Below, piece by piece: positions 25,886-33,978 of a stretch of 64,000 bases of DNA (its first letter is position 1; each line of letters begins with the position of its first letter). The stretch covers positions 2,846,001 through 2,910,000 of the forward strand of contig NZ_CP042466.1 in assembly GCF_008330225.1 (NCBI RefSeq), written 5' to 3'. A program made the position numbers and the translations under genes. Under the pieces are notes generated by a model that saw nothing but the letters and a program-made list of their open reading frames with translations, made no database searches and was not told where the DNA came from. This DNA is from Geobacter sp. FeAm09 (GTDB lineage Bacteria; Desulfobacterota; Desulfuromonadia; Geobacterales; Pseudopelobacteraceae).

Positions 25886-27445
25886 CTATTTTTTGCCAAG
25901 CTCCTTGGCGATATGCTGTGAGGCAAAACGACCGGAAGCGATGGCGAAAGAACTGGCCATACCTTCCAGCTGCAGGTTGTAAGAATCGCCGTAAACACCG
26001 CCGGTCTCACAACCGGCAACATACAGGCCCGGGATCGGCTTCATGGTGGAGGCCTTGAGGACCTGCATGTCGGCGTTGGTGGAGGGACCCCCCAGGGTGA
26101 TCAGGGTGGCATTGGCGCCCCTTACGGCAAAGAAAGGTGCTTTGGATATAGTGCGGATCAGCGTGCGAGGTTTCGGGAATTCAGCATCGTATCCCTGAGC
26201 AGCGTAACGGTTGTTGTCTTCCACCGTCTTGGCAAATGCGGCAGGATCGACGCCCATTTTGTTTGCCAGTTCATCGGTGGAGTCGGCAACGACGATATAT
26301 CCCTTCTTCACGCCATCGGCAATGGCCTGGTCGAAGGTGTTCTTGTTGAGCTTGGTGCCGACACGGACCCAGTCGCTGTTGGAAACGTCGATCCCTTTTT
26401 CCTGCATGTAGGTTCTGATGTTGTCGTCAAATACGGACCAATATGAACCGCCGACACGTTCAACAGCCTTGTCCGCAACCATCCAGAGCGGGGCATAGCT
26501 TTCATCCATGAAGCGCTTCCCGTCTTTGGCCACCCACATATACGGCTGCCGCAACAGTGCGGCGCCAAGGCAGTCCGGCGTCGTTTTATTGGGCCTGCAA
26601 AGCTGGGTGTTGGGGTCCTGGCCGTACAGCCATGCGGCGATAGAGAGATGGGTGGACATGCTTTCGAGGCGGGCGCCGATCTTTTCAAACATCTTGATGC
26701 CGTCGCCCATATGGGAAGTCTTCGGCCCGATGATCAGGTAGTCCTGGCGAATGCCATACTTCTTCATCATTTCCGGATTGTTGTTGAAACCGCCGGTAGC
26801 CATGATGACGCCGCCCGTGGCATGCAAGCTGATCTTTTCGCCATCGGCATCAACGGCGACAAGGCCGGTGACCCTGCCATTATCGACAATCAGTTCTTTG
26901 CCGGTTGTTTCCGTCATAATGGTGCCGCCGGCCTTCTTGAATGCTTCCGTCAGCCTGGCGATAAACTCCACACCCTGGCCGTCCTTGAAGATGTGCCAGG
27001 TCCTGTTGCCGTCGTTAAACAGGGTACGAACATCGTGGAAGGTAATGCCACGGTCAGTCATCCAGTCGATGTTTTCCGCCGATGCATTAATCCAGCGCCG
27101 GATCAGCGGTCCGTTTATATGGCCATGATTGAATTCCATGGCATTCTTGAATGCCCAGTCCTTTGACAGAGCGATATACATCTGCTTCTGGAACTTTGAC
27201 TCCACGGCAAAAGTCCCTTCGATATAAAGGGAAGAACCGCCAAGAGTGGCTTCCTTTTCGACCAAAACCGTTTTGAGGCCGGACTCTGCGGCCTCGACAG
27301 CCGCGGCCAAACCGGCAGCGCCGGAGCCAACGACAACAACGTCAAAGTTCGCGTCTTTGGCATACGATGCCGTTGAAAAACCCACCAGGGAAACGGCAAC
27401 AGCAGTTAGTGAAATCATTCTTTTAATAATGCCGATCTTACTCAT
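25886..27445 (-). CDS. Periplasmic FAD-dependent reductase (fumarate reductase/flavocytochrome c-like flavoprotein)
   Basis: The 519-residue protein has a signal peptide (cleavage near residue 29), then an FAD fold with VVVGSGAAGLAAAVEAAESG. The GGSS and ATGGFNNNPEMM segments are typical of fumarate reductase/succinate dehydrogenase-family flavoproteins. It lacks a haem domain, but the next gene supplies a separate tetrahaem cytochrome. The expected His-His-Thr-Met-Gly-Gly region of soluble fumarate reductase is replaced by NATLITLGG. The usual Arg-containing HGANRLGGN region is replaced by VYGDSYNLQLEGMA. A substrate other than fumarate is therefore likely. Periplasmic reduction of an unsaturated acid is inference. 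Confidence 0.85.
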   Translation of the reverse strand: MSKIGIIKRMISLTAVAVSLVGFSTASYAKDANFDVVVVGSGAAGLAAAVEAAESGLKTVLVEKEATLGGSSLYIEGTFAVESKFQKQMYIALSKDWAFKNAMEFNHGHINGPLIRRWINASAENIDWMTDRGITFHDVRTLFNDGNRTWHIFKDGQGVEFIARLTEAFKKAGGTIMTETTGKELIVDNGRVTGLVAVDADGEKISLHATGGVIMATGGFNNNPEMMKKYGIRQDYLIIGPKTSHMGDGIKMFEKIGARLESMSTHLSIAAWLYGQDPNTQLCRPNKTTPDCLGAALLRQPYMWVAKDGKRFMDESYAPLWMVADKAVERVGGSYWSVFDDNIRTYMQEKGIDVSNSDWVRVGTKLNKNTFDQAIADGVKKGYIVVADSTDELANKMGVDPAAFAKTVEDNNRYAAQGYDAEFPKPRTLIRTISKAPFFAVRGANATLITLGGPSTNADMQVLKASTMKPIPGLYVAGCETGGVYGDSYNLQLEGMASSFAIASGRFASQHIAKELGKK

Positions 27446-27685
27446 AACGCCTCCTTATTGTTTTTGTGGAATAGATACTACTGTTACTATGAAACCATCT
27501 CCTTTCCGTCGAATATCCAACACTATTCGACTAATAGCAATTTCAAGCATCGAGAATAAAATACTGGTGTTGAGCAGAATTAACCCAAACATTCAATAAT
27601 TTGAGGTTTTAAAATACTAACCTGACAGTATGGCTTGCCTTGCTTATCCAGTATTCAACACCAATAACAAATGCCAAAACCAAAT

Positions 27686-27701
27686 AGCATTTAATATGCC
27701 A
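27686..27701 (-). promoter_or_regulatory. Sigma-54-type (-24/-12) promoter for the flavoprotein operon
   Basis: The minus strand reads TGGCATATTAAATGCT. It has GG and GC separated by exactly ten bases, matching TGGCAC-n5-TTGCW at most conserved positions. Transcription would begin near 27675 and run into the flavoprotein gene. No other site with correct spacing was found in the region. Confidence 0.55.
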
Positions 27702-27753
27702 TAACATAATATATTGTAATTATTAACTTTTTATGTTTACACATTGAAAGCGA

Positions 27754-27790
27754 AGTTCCGTTATGGTACCATTAGTTCCATTTTGGAACT
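27754..27790. promoter_or_regulatory. Two tandem dyads, probable activator binding sites (UAS)
   Basis: Site 1 is AGTTCCGTTATGGTACCA (27754-27771) and site 2 is AGTTCCATTTTGGAACT (27774-27790). They share AGTTCC-n-TT-n-TGG-n-AC and start 20 bases apart, two DNA turns. They are centred about 97 bases upstream of the predicted sigma-54 start and just ahead of the activator gene. Confidence 0.6.
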
Positions 27791-27817
27791 CAAGCGCGCT
27801 TTTGGGAAGGAGAGCAG

Positions 27818-29437
27818 ATGCAGGCGAGGGACTTCAGCGTTAAAGACCTTCTTACGTTTATCCCCGAGGAAGGGATCGTCCGCCTCATGGAACACCGCGT
27901 GCTCATCTTCGATGCGGTAGCCCTGGGACTCCTCCGGAAAGAGATCGTCGACACGTTTGGTGTTTTTGCCGCGCGAAGCATACTGACACGCTTCGGCTAT
28001 GCGCACGGCTGGCGGACCGCGGAGATATTGCGGTCGGAATATCCTGCGATATTCGCGGACTGGAGGGCCGGCTCCCACCTCCACATGATGTCGGGACTGA
28101 CCAAAACGGTCGAGTTCAACCAGTCCGACGGCAATGGAGACGAACCTTTAATCGAGGTATGTTGGCATAATTCATACGAAGCCGAGCAGCAGCTCTTGTC
28201 GTGCGGCTTGGCAGATGAACCGATATGCTGGACGCTTACCGGGTTTGCGAGCGGCTACGAGTCGTGCAAGAATCTGCGTGAAGTATATTTCGTCGAGGAC
28301 AGATGCTGCGGCAAGGGGGACTCCCATTGCCATATTGTTGGTCGCTTCAAGGAAAAATGGGGACCGGAACTCGAGCACCACATCCCCTTCTACAGCATGG
28401 AGTCCGCCGACGCCCTGCTCAGGGATTTGACCGACAAATTGAAAATCACGGAGAAACGGCTCAAGTCGAAACAGCGCCAATTGAATTTTTATGCTTCGGA
28501 AACGGAGGAGATATCCGGATTCATATCGCGCAGCAACGAGATGAAGGGCGTTATAGAACTTGCCCAGCGCATTGCGAAAGTGGATTCCTCAGTCATCGTC
28601 ACCGGAGAAAGCGGCGTCGGAAAAGAGCGCATATCCCGTTTTATCCACGACCAGTCGGTACGCACGGCCCACCCTTTTGTCGCCATAAACTGCGGGGCGC
28701 TCACGGAAACGTTGCTGGAAAGCGAACTCTTCGGCCATGCAAAAGGGGCATTTACCGGTGCGGACCGAGACCGGGCAGGACTGTTTGAAGACGCCAGCGG
28801 TGGAACCCTGTTTCTGGACGAAATAGGGGAGATCTCTCCCGCCATGCAGGTAAAGCTGCTCCGCGCGCTCCAGGAAAAGGAGATTCGGCGGGTTGGAGAC
28901 AACACGGTACGCCCCGTTAACGTCAGGATCATCGCGGCGACGAATCGCAACCTGAAGGACGATGTCGCGGCGGGGAGGTTTCGACGCGACCTGTACTACC
29001 GGCTCTGCGTCATCCAAATCACCGTCCCCCCGCTTCGTGAACGGTCTCAGGATATCCTGCCCCTTGCAAGGCTCTTCCTCGGCAAAACAGCCAGCACCAT
29101 GGGACGCGACATCGACGGTTTCTCTCCCCATGCATCGGAGCTGCTTTTGCGTTACACCTGGCCGGGAAATGTCCGCGAACTCCAAAACGTCATCGAACGG
29201 AGCCTGGTGGTCTGCAACGGGAGACGTATTGAGCCGGAAGACTTTCCCGAGGAAATCCACGTATCGCCCAGGACCCAGGTGCTGACAAACCAGGATCTTT
29301 CCCTGGAGGAAATGGAGCGGGAATATATTTTGGCCATGCTTCGCTCATGCGACGACAACAAGAAGCTTGCTGCGGCCAGACTCAAGATCGGCAAAACGAC
29401 TCTGTACCGGAAACTCGCCGAGTACGGAAAATTGTGA
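27818..29437 (+). CDS. XylR/DmpR-type sigma-54-dependent transcriptional activator
   Basis: The 539-residue activator has an XylR-N/V4R sensory part (about residues 1-220) with cysteines in ESCKNLREVYFVEDRCCGKG. A short linker helix leads to the AAA+ domain, with GESGVGKE near residue 262, the sigma-54 contact loop GAFTGAD near 310 and GGTLFLDEIGEIS. The Fis-type helix-turn-helix AAARLKIGKTTLYRKLAEYG ends the protein. XylR/DmpR relatives sense small aromatic compounds directly. It is divergent from the flavoprotein operon and has GGAAGGAGA before its ATG, so it very likely controls that operon. Confidence 0.92.
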   Translation: MQARDFSVKDLLTFIPEEGIVRLMEHRVLIFDAVALGLLRKEIVDTFGVFAARSILTRFGYAHGWRTAEILRSEYPAIFADWRAGSHLHMMSGLTKTVEFNQSDGNGDEPLIEVCWHNSYEAEQQLLSCGLADEPICWTLTGFASGYESCKNLREVYFVEDRCCGKGDSHCHIVGRFKEKWGPELEHHIPFYSMESADALLRDLTDKLKITEKRLKSKQRQLNFYASETEEISGFISRSNEMKGVIELAQRIAKVDSSVIVTGESGVGKERISRFIHDQSVRTAHPFVAINCGALTETLLESELFGHAKGAFTGADRDRAGLFEDASGGTLFLDEIGEISPAMQVKLLRALQEKEIRRVGDNTVRPVNVRIIAATNRNLKDDVAAGRFRRDLYYRLCVIQITVPPLRERSQDILPLARLFLGKTASTMGRDIDGFSPHASELLLRYTWPGNVRELQNVIERSLVVCNGRRIEPEDFPEEIHVSPRTQVLTNQDLSLEEMEREYILAMLRSCDDNKKLAAARLKIGKTTLYRKLAEYGKL

Positions 29438-29516
29438 CCCCTGCCCAATTCCGCCGAACCTTCGCGAGGCCAGGGTCATCAACTCAAAAAATACCGGCCG
29501 GCGGCGTGCCAATACC

Positions 29517-29545
29517 TTGAGTTACCCGGAACAGAATGCTATATA
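29517..29545 (+). promoter_or_regulatory. Sigma-70-type promoter for the HDOD/phosphorelay operon
   Basis: TTGAGT (29517-29522) is separated by 17 bases from TATATA (29540-29545). The leader to the GTG at 29641 contains a GCCCCGC/GCGGGGC hairpin near 29583-29598. Confidence 0.5.
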
Positions 29546-29640
29546 TGAGCGGATACAAATTTTACAGCTGCGCGCATTATCGAGCCCCGCAGGCGGGGCA
29601 GCGTGCGGTTTTGCCGGTTTTCCCGGCACCCAGGTGACGT

Positions 29641-29976
29641 GTGGGACTGACCCAGATCGACAACCTTGAAGTGGGCATGACCCTGGCAAGCGACGTTCAC
29701 GACCGCACCGGCAGGTTGCTCTTGGGCGCGGGCGTGGAGTTGAGCCAGAAACACCTTATGGTGTTGCGCACCTGGGGGGTGATGGAGGTCAACATCGTCG
29801 GCCTGGAGGAGGGTGACCCCAACGGCCACCTCCCCGCCGAGATCACCCATGAGCAAGTGGACGCCGCCATGGCGGCACTCGGACCGCTGTTCTGCAACAG
29901 CGATGTCCAGCATCCGGTCATGCGCGAACTGCTCCGCCTCGCCGCGTTGCGAAAGGCTGCCCATGAGCTTTGCTGA
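29641..29976 (+). CDS. Small regulatory protein with an HD-GYP/HDOD-associated N-terminal-type fold
   Basis: This 111-residue protein starts at GTG with LTQIDNLEVGMTLASDVHDR and GRLLLGAGVELSQKHLMVLR. The pattern L-x-x-G-M-x-L-A-x-D-V, then G-R-L-L-L, then K-H-L-x-x-L-R-x-W-G-V matches a small domain often found at the N terminus of HD-GYP or HDOD proteins, here as a free-standing gene. Its end overlaps the HDOD gene by 14 bases, so the two products probably work together. The exact function is unknown. Confidence 0.65.
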   Translation: MGLTQIDNLEVGMTLASDVHDRTGRLLLGAGVELSQKHLMVLRTWGVMEVNIVGLEEGDPNGHLPAEITHEQVDAAMAALGPLFCNSDVQHPVMRELLRLAALRKAAHELC

Positions 29977-30832
29977 ACGCCCCCCCATCACCCTGGAGCA
30001 GCTTGTGGAGCAGACGCGGACGATCTACTCCCTCCCCTATTTCTACGAGCGCTTCAACGAAGCCATCAACCACCCCCGCAGCTCCATCGCCGATATCGCC
30101 AAGATCATCATCGAGGACCAGGGCCTCACCGCCCGCATCCTCAAGCTGGCCAACAGCCCGATGTTCGGCTATTACTCCCGGGTCGATTCCATCACCAAGG
30201 CCGTGACCATCATCGGTACCCAGCAGTTGCGCGACCTGGCGTTTGCCGCCTCGGCCATGGGCGTGTTCAAAGGCATCCCCGAAGAACTGATGAACATGGC
30301 CTTTTTCTGGCGCCACAGCATCGCCTGCGGCATCGTCGCCCGCAATCTGGCGGCCTGCCTGCGCGAAAGCAACGTGGAACGTTTCTTCGTGGCCGGCATC
30401 CTCCACGACGTGGGGCAGTTGATCATGTGCGCCGCCATACCGGACACGGCCGGCGAACTGCTGGCGCTCAGCCGCTCGCGCCGGGAGCATTACCACCATA
30501 CCGAGCGGGACCGGCTGGGATTCGACCACGCCGACCTGGGCGGGGCGCTGCTGCAGGCCTGGAAACTGCCAGCCAATATCTTCGAGCCGGTGGCCTGCCA
30601 CCACACCCCCCGCGCCGCGGCCCAATTCCCCCTGGAATCGGCCATCATCCACCTGGCGGAGATCATCTGCCAGTCCTTCGAGTTCGGCGCCAGCGGCGAA
30701 TGGTGCGTCTCCCCCCTGGACCCGGCGGCCTGGGAGCGCCTCGGCATGCCGGTCAGCATCCTGGCGACGATCCTCAAACAGTCGGAACCGCAGATCGAGG
30801 AGACCTTCGACATCCTCATGGAGGGGCAATGA
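29963..30832 (+). CDS. HDOD domain protein
   Basis: The 289-residue protein contains an HDOD domain. [20 protein letters not shown] leads in, then [38 protein letters not shown] and the HD-like [17 protein letters not shown], with a late ACHHTPRAA. Catalytic HD-GYP residues are incomplete, so a signalling rather than enzymatic role is likely. The ATG at 29963 is inside the preceding gene. Its stop overlaps the hybrid kinase start (ATGA), placing all three in one transcript. Confidence 0.85.
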   Translation: MSFAERPPITLEQLVEQTRTIYSLPYFYERFNEAINHPRSSIADIAKIIIEDQGLTARILKLANSPMFGYYSRVDSITKAVTIIGTQQLRDLAFAASAMGVFKGIPEELMNMAFFWRHSIACGIVARNLAACLRESNVERFFVAGILHDVGQLIMCAAIPDTAGELLALSRSRREHYHHTERDRLGFDHADLGGALLQAWKLPANIFEPVACHHTPRAAAQFPLESAIIHLAEIICQSFEFGASGEWCVSPLDPAAWERLGMPVSILATILKQSEPQIEETFDILMEGQ

Positions 30833-33393
30833 CGAGCAAAAACGCCCCCCTTTCCCACGAATTCCTCCAGGAGCGGGTCCAGTTTCTGGAAGAGGCCAAC
30901 CGGCGCTACATGTCGATTCTCGACCTGCTGGCGTCGAGCCTGGATTTCCACGGCGACCTCAACCGCGCCAAGGATTTTTCCGACATCTTCCGGGCCACCC
31001 AGGCCCAGATTTGCAGGATTCTGGCATGCCGCACCATGGGCTGCCTCGAGGCGATGGAGGACGGCAGTTTCGAGTTGGCCTCCTGGGAGCCCGGGGAGGC
31101 CCGGGACGAGATCCAGGCCGAGATCGACGCCAAGATCATGGACGGAACCTTTGCCTGGGCCCTGAACCGCAACCAGGCCATTCTGGTGCCCCTTGCCGGC
31201 AACCGGACCCTGCTCCTGCACAGCATTGCCACCCGCTCCCGCATCCTGGGGATGTTCGCGGCCATCCTGCCCGGAGATTCCACCGCGGTGGATGCGGCGG
31301 CCCTCAACGCCATCTCCATCATCCTGTACACCTGCGCCCACGCCCTGGAGAGCACCACCCTCAACGCCAAGCTGCATGAAAATATGGTCACCCTGGAGGA
31401 GAAGGTCCTGGAACGGACCCACGACCTGGCCATCGCCCGCGAACAGGCCGAAGAGGCCAGCCGCGCCAAAAGCGCCTTTCTTGCCAACATGAGCCACGAG
31501 ATCAGAACCCCCATGAACGGCATCATGGGGATGACCGACCTCCTGCTGGCGGGCGGACTCGCCCCCGGCCAGGAACGGCAATTCCACCGCGCCATCATGG
31601 ACTCGGCCGACAGCCTGATGGTCATCATCAACGATATTCTCGATTTTTCCAAGATCGAGGCGGGCAGGATCGTGCTCGACCACTCCCCGTTCCTGCTGCG
31701 TACGGTCATGGGGCAGGTGCTGCGCTCCCTGGCGCCCAAGGCGGCCGACAAAAACCTGGAACTGCTCTGCGTCCCGGAAACGAACGTGCCCGACGCGCTT
31801 TTGGGCGATGCGGGAAAACTGCGGCAGGTGCTGGTCAATCTCGTGGGCAACGCCATAAAATTCTCCGATCGCGGAGAAATCGCCGTGCATGCCATCCTCC
31901 TGGCAGACGACGGCGATCAGGTGTCGCTCCAGTTCTCGGTTTCGGACCGGGGGATCGGGATCACCCCGGAAGCCTGCGGCCGGATCTTCAACATGTTCGA
32001 GCAGGCCGACTCGTCCACGACCAAACGTTTCGGCGGCACCGGGCTCGGCCTGACCATCTCCCGGCGGATCGTGGAGCTGATGGGGGGCAGAATATGGGTT
32101 GACAGCACGCCGGGACAGGGGAGCACCTTTCATTTCACCATCCGCATGCCGGTGCAGCAGCACGTCCCTCCCCGCCCCGAGCCGGCCGAAATGGCGGGCC
32201 GGCGGGTCGTGGTGGTGGAGCAGATTGAACTGAACCGGCGCACCTTGGCCGAATACCTGACGGCATGGGGCATGCGGCCGTTCTGCGCGGCCCATGGGGA
32301 AGAGGCGCTGGAGCTCGTCCGCCGCCTGGCTGACGACACCAAGCCGCCCCTGCTGGCGCTGGTCGATCTGCAGACCCTGGGCGCCGACTGCTGGGGCCAG
32401 GTGGAACGGCTTCGGGACGCCGGGCGCGACGGCCTGTTGATGATCGTCATGACCAGCGCCGGAATCCGCGGCGACGCCGAACAGTGCCGCCAACTGGGGG
32501 TCGGCGGCTATCTCGCCAAACCGTGGGTGCATGACGAGCTGCGGGACGTCATCCTGGAGGTCCTGACCGGCCGGGGCACGGGGCAGCAGATGCCGGTAAC
32601 CCGGCACACCCTGCAGGAGGAGCGGGCCCGTCTCGACATTCTGGTGGCCGACGATGTGGAGGTCAACCGGATGCTGGCCATGGCCGTCCTCGAAAAACAG
32701 GGGCACCGGGTCACCCTGGCGACCAATGGCCAGGAGGCCGTTGCGGCGTATGCCGCGGGGCATTTCGATGCCATCCTCATGGATGTCCAGATGCCGGTCA
32801 AGGACGGGTTGCAGGCCACACGGGAGATCCGGGTGTTGGAGATGGCTGCCGGCCGAAAGTGTCCCATTCTCGCCCTGACGGCCTATGCCGGCCAGGAAGA
32901 CCGGGACAAGTGCCTGGCCGCGGGTATGGACGGCTATCTTTCCAAACCGTTCAAGGCGAGTGAACTGGAAGTGGCCCTGCACCGGCAATGCGGCCTCCCC
33001 TTGCCTCCCCAGGAGCCCGATTCAGGGGCAGCCGCCTCCCGGAATGCCGCAGAGCCGGACCTGCCGGTATTCGACCGGGGGGGGCTGCTTTCCCGCCTGG
33101 GGGGCAAGATCGAGCTGATCGGCAAGTTTGTGGCATTGTTCCGCAAGGGTATGGACGCCAACCTGGCGAATCTTCTCGCCGCCGCGGAACGCCATGACAG
33201 GGAAGGGATGCGGGTCAGCGCCCACACCATCAAAGGGGCCGCCGGCAATATCGGGGCGCCGCGGGTCCAGGACATCGCCCGGCGCATCGAGGAGGCCGCC
33301 CGGGAAGAGAGGCTGGCGGAGGCACAGAATCTGCTCCCCCGCCTCGACGACGAATACAATGCTTTTGTGCATCTGATCGAGGAAGGCCCATAA
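30829..33393 (+). CDS. Hybrid histidine kinase with GAF-like input, two receivers and an HPt domain
   Basis: The 854-residue soluble protein has an N-terminal sensor-like region (about 30-190), a coiled coil and HisKA with H223 in [13 protein letters not shown]. The ATPase domain follows at about 320-445 ([10 protein letters not shown] and [12 protein letters not shown]). REC1 is at about 455-580 with D513, REC2 at about 600-720 with D652, and an HPt domain with H799 in [12 protein letters not shown]1 lacks the usual acidic pair ([10 protein letters not shown]) and may be inactive, while REC2 ([10 protein letters not shown]) looks intact. The order implies a His-Asp-His relay to a separate regulator, plausibly the receivers encoded next. 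Confidence 0.93.
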   Translation: MTSKNAPLSHEFLQERVQFLEEANRRYMSILDLLASSLDFHGDLNRAKDFSDIFRATQAQICRILACRTMGCLEAMEDGSFELASWEPGEARDEIQAEIDAKIMDGTFAWALNRNQAILVPLAGNRTLLLHSIATRSRILGMFAAILPGDSTAVDAAALNAISIILYTCAHALESTTLNAKLHENMVTLEEKVLERTHDLAIAREQAEEASRAKSAFLANMSHEIRTPMNGIMGMTDLLLAGGLAPGQERQFHRAIMDSADSLMVIINDILDFSKIEAGRIVLDHSPFLLRTVMGQVLRSLAPKAADKNLELLCVPETNVPDALLGDAGKLRQVLVNLVGNAIKFSDRGEIAVHAILLADDGDQVSLQFSVSDRGIGITPEACGRIFNMFEQADSSTTKRFGGTGLGLTISRRIVELMGGRIWVDSTPGQGSTFHFTIRMPVQQHVPPRPEPAEMAGRRVVVVEQIELNRRTLAEYLTAWGMRPFCAAHGEEALELVRRLADDTKPPLLALVDLQTLGADCWGQVERLRDAGRDGLLMIVMTSAGIRGDAEQCRQLGVGGYLAKPWVHDELRDVILEVLTGRGTGQQMPVTRHTLQEERARLDILVADDVEVNRMLAMAVLEKQGHRVTLATNGQEAVAAYAAGHFDAILMDVQMPVKDGLQATREIRVLEMAAGRKCPILALTAYAGQEDRDKCLAAGMDGYLSKPFKASELEVALHRQCGLPLPPQEPDSGAAASRNAAEPDLPVFDRGGLLSRLGGKIELIGKFVALFRKGMDANLANLLAAAERHDREGMRVSAHTIKGAAGNIGAPRVQDIARRIEEAAREERLAEAQNLLPRLDDEYNAFVHLIEEGP

Positions 33394-33437
33394 CCGGCCG
33401 ACATCCCGCGATCGGAAGTCCCCAAAGGAGGAATCAC

Positions 33438-33851
33438 ATGGAACTCAAGAAATGCCTCGTCGTGGATGACGACGAGTTGGGCCGCGAGATCGTTGCCCAG
33501 TACCTGCAGAACGTTCCCGTCGTCGACACCGCCGCCGGCGGCCGGGATGCGGTGGAAAAATTCCAGGCAGCCCTGACGGAGGGCGTCCCCTATGAGCTGA
33601 TCCTGCTGGATATCGTCATGCCGGATATGGACGGGATCTCTGCCGGCAAAGAAATGAGGAAACTGGAGAAGCAGCTGGCCCTGCCGGTGGACAAGCAGGT
33701 CAAAATCGTCATGCTGACCGCCCTCAACACCCCCCAGGACGTCATGCAGTCCATGCTGACGGTGCAGTCGTCCGCCTACTTGGTCAAGCCGGTGGAGCCG
33801 GAGAAGGTCCGCAAGACGATCAGCCAGTTGGGGCTGCGGATCGCCGGTTAG
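33438..33851 (+). CDS. Single-domain response regulator (CheY-like)
   Basis: This 137-residue receiver has the acidic pair CLVVDDDELG, phosphoacceptor aspartate in ILLDIVMPDMDG near residue 57, threonine in MLTALNTP and lysine in LVKPVEPEKV. No output domain follows. A strong AAAGGAGG precedes the ATG at 33438. It lies 44 bases after the hybrid kinase, so it may accept phosphate from that HPt domain and act on a protein partner. Confidence 0.92.
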   Translation: MELKKCLVVDDDELGREIVAQYLQNVPVVDTAAGGRDAVEKFQAALTEGVPYELILLDIVMPDMDGISAGKEMRKLEKQLALPVDKQVKIVMLTALNTPQDVMQSMLTVQSSAYLVKPVEPEKVRKTISQLGLRIAG

Positions 33852-33978
33852 GGAATCCGGCACGCCGGCGTGGCGAATTGCCGGCGCAGGCGCGCCCTTG
33901 CCTTGCAATCGGGCCGTTTTGTGGTATGAAACCGGACTATGGCGATACCATCACTTTAATTCTTCGGGCGTGCAACCT

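Larger units (their letters stand above)
27446..27817. promoter_or_regulatory. Divergent AT-rich regulatory region between flavoprotein and activator genes
   Basis: This 372-base intergenic region is far more AT-rich than its surroundings. It holds a sigma-54-type promoter facing the flavoprotein (27686-27701) and two tandem dyads (27754-27790) next to the activator gene. The remaining 240 bases toward the flavoprotein would be a long untranslated leader; I see no further element there. Confidence 0.6.

Noticed and set aside
27631-27646. TGGCTTGCCTTGCT as a second sigma-54 promoter
   Set aside because: GG and GC are only eight bases apart; sigma-54 needs ten.
29552-29640. c-di-GMP (GEMM) riboswitch in the leader of the HDOD operon
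   Set aside because: Hairpins are present, but the conserved GEMM core segments (such as GCAAAGCC) are absent.
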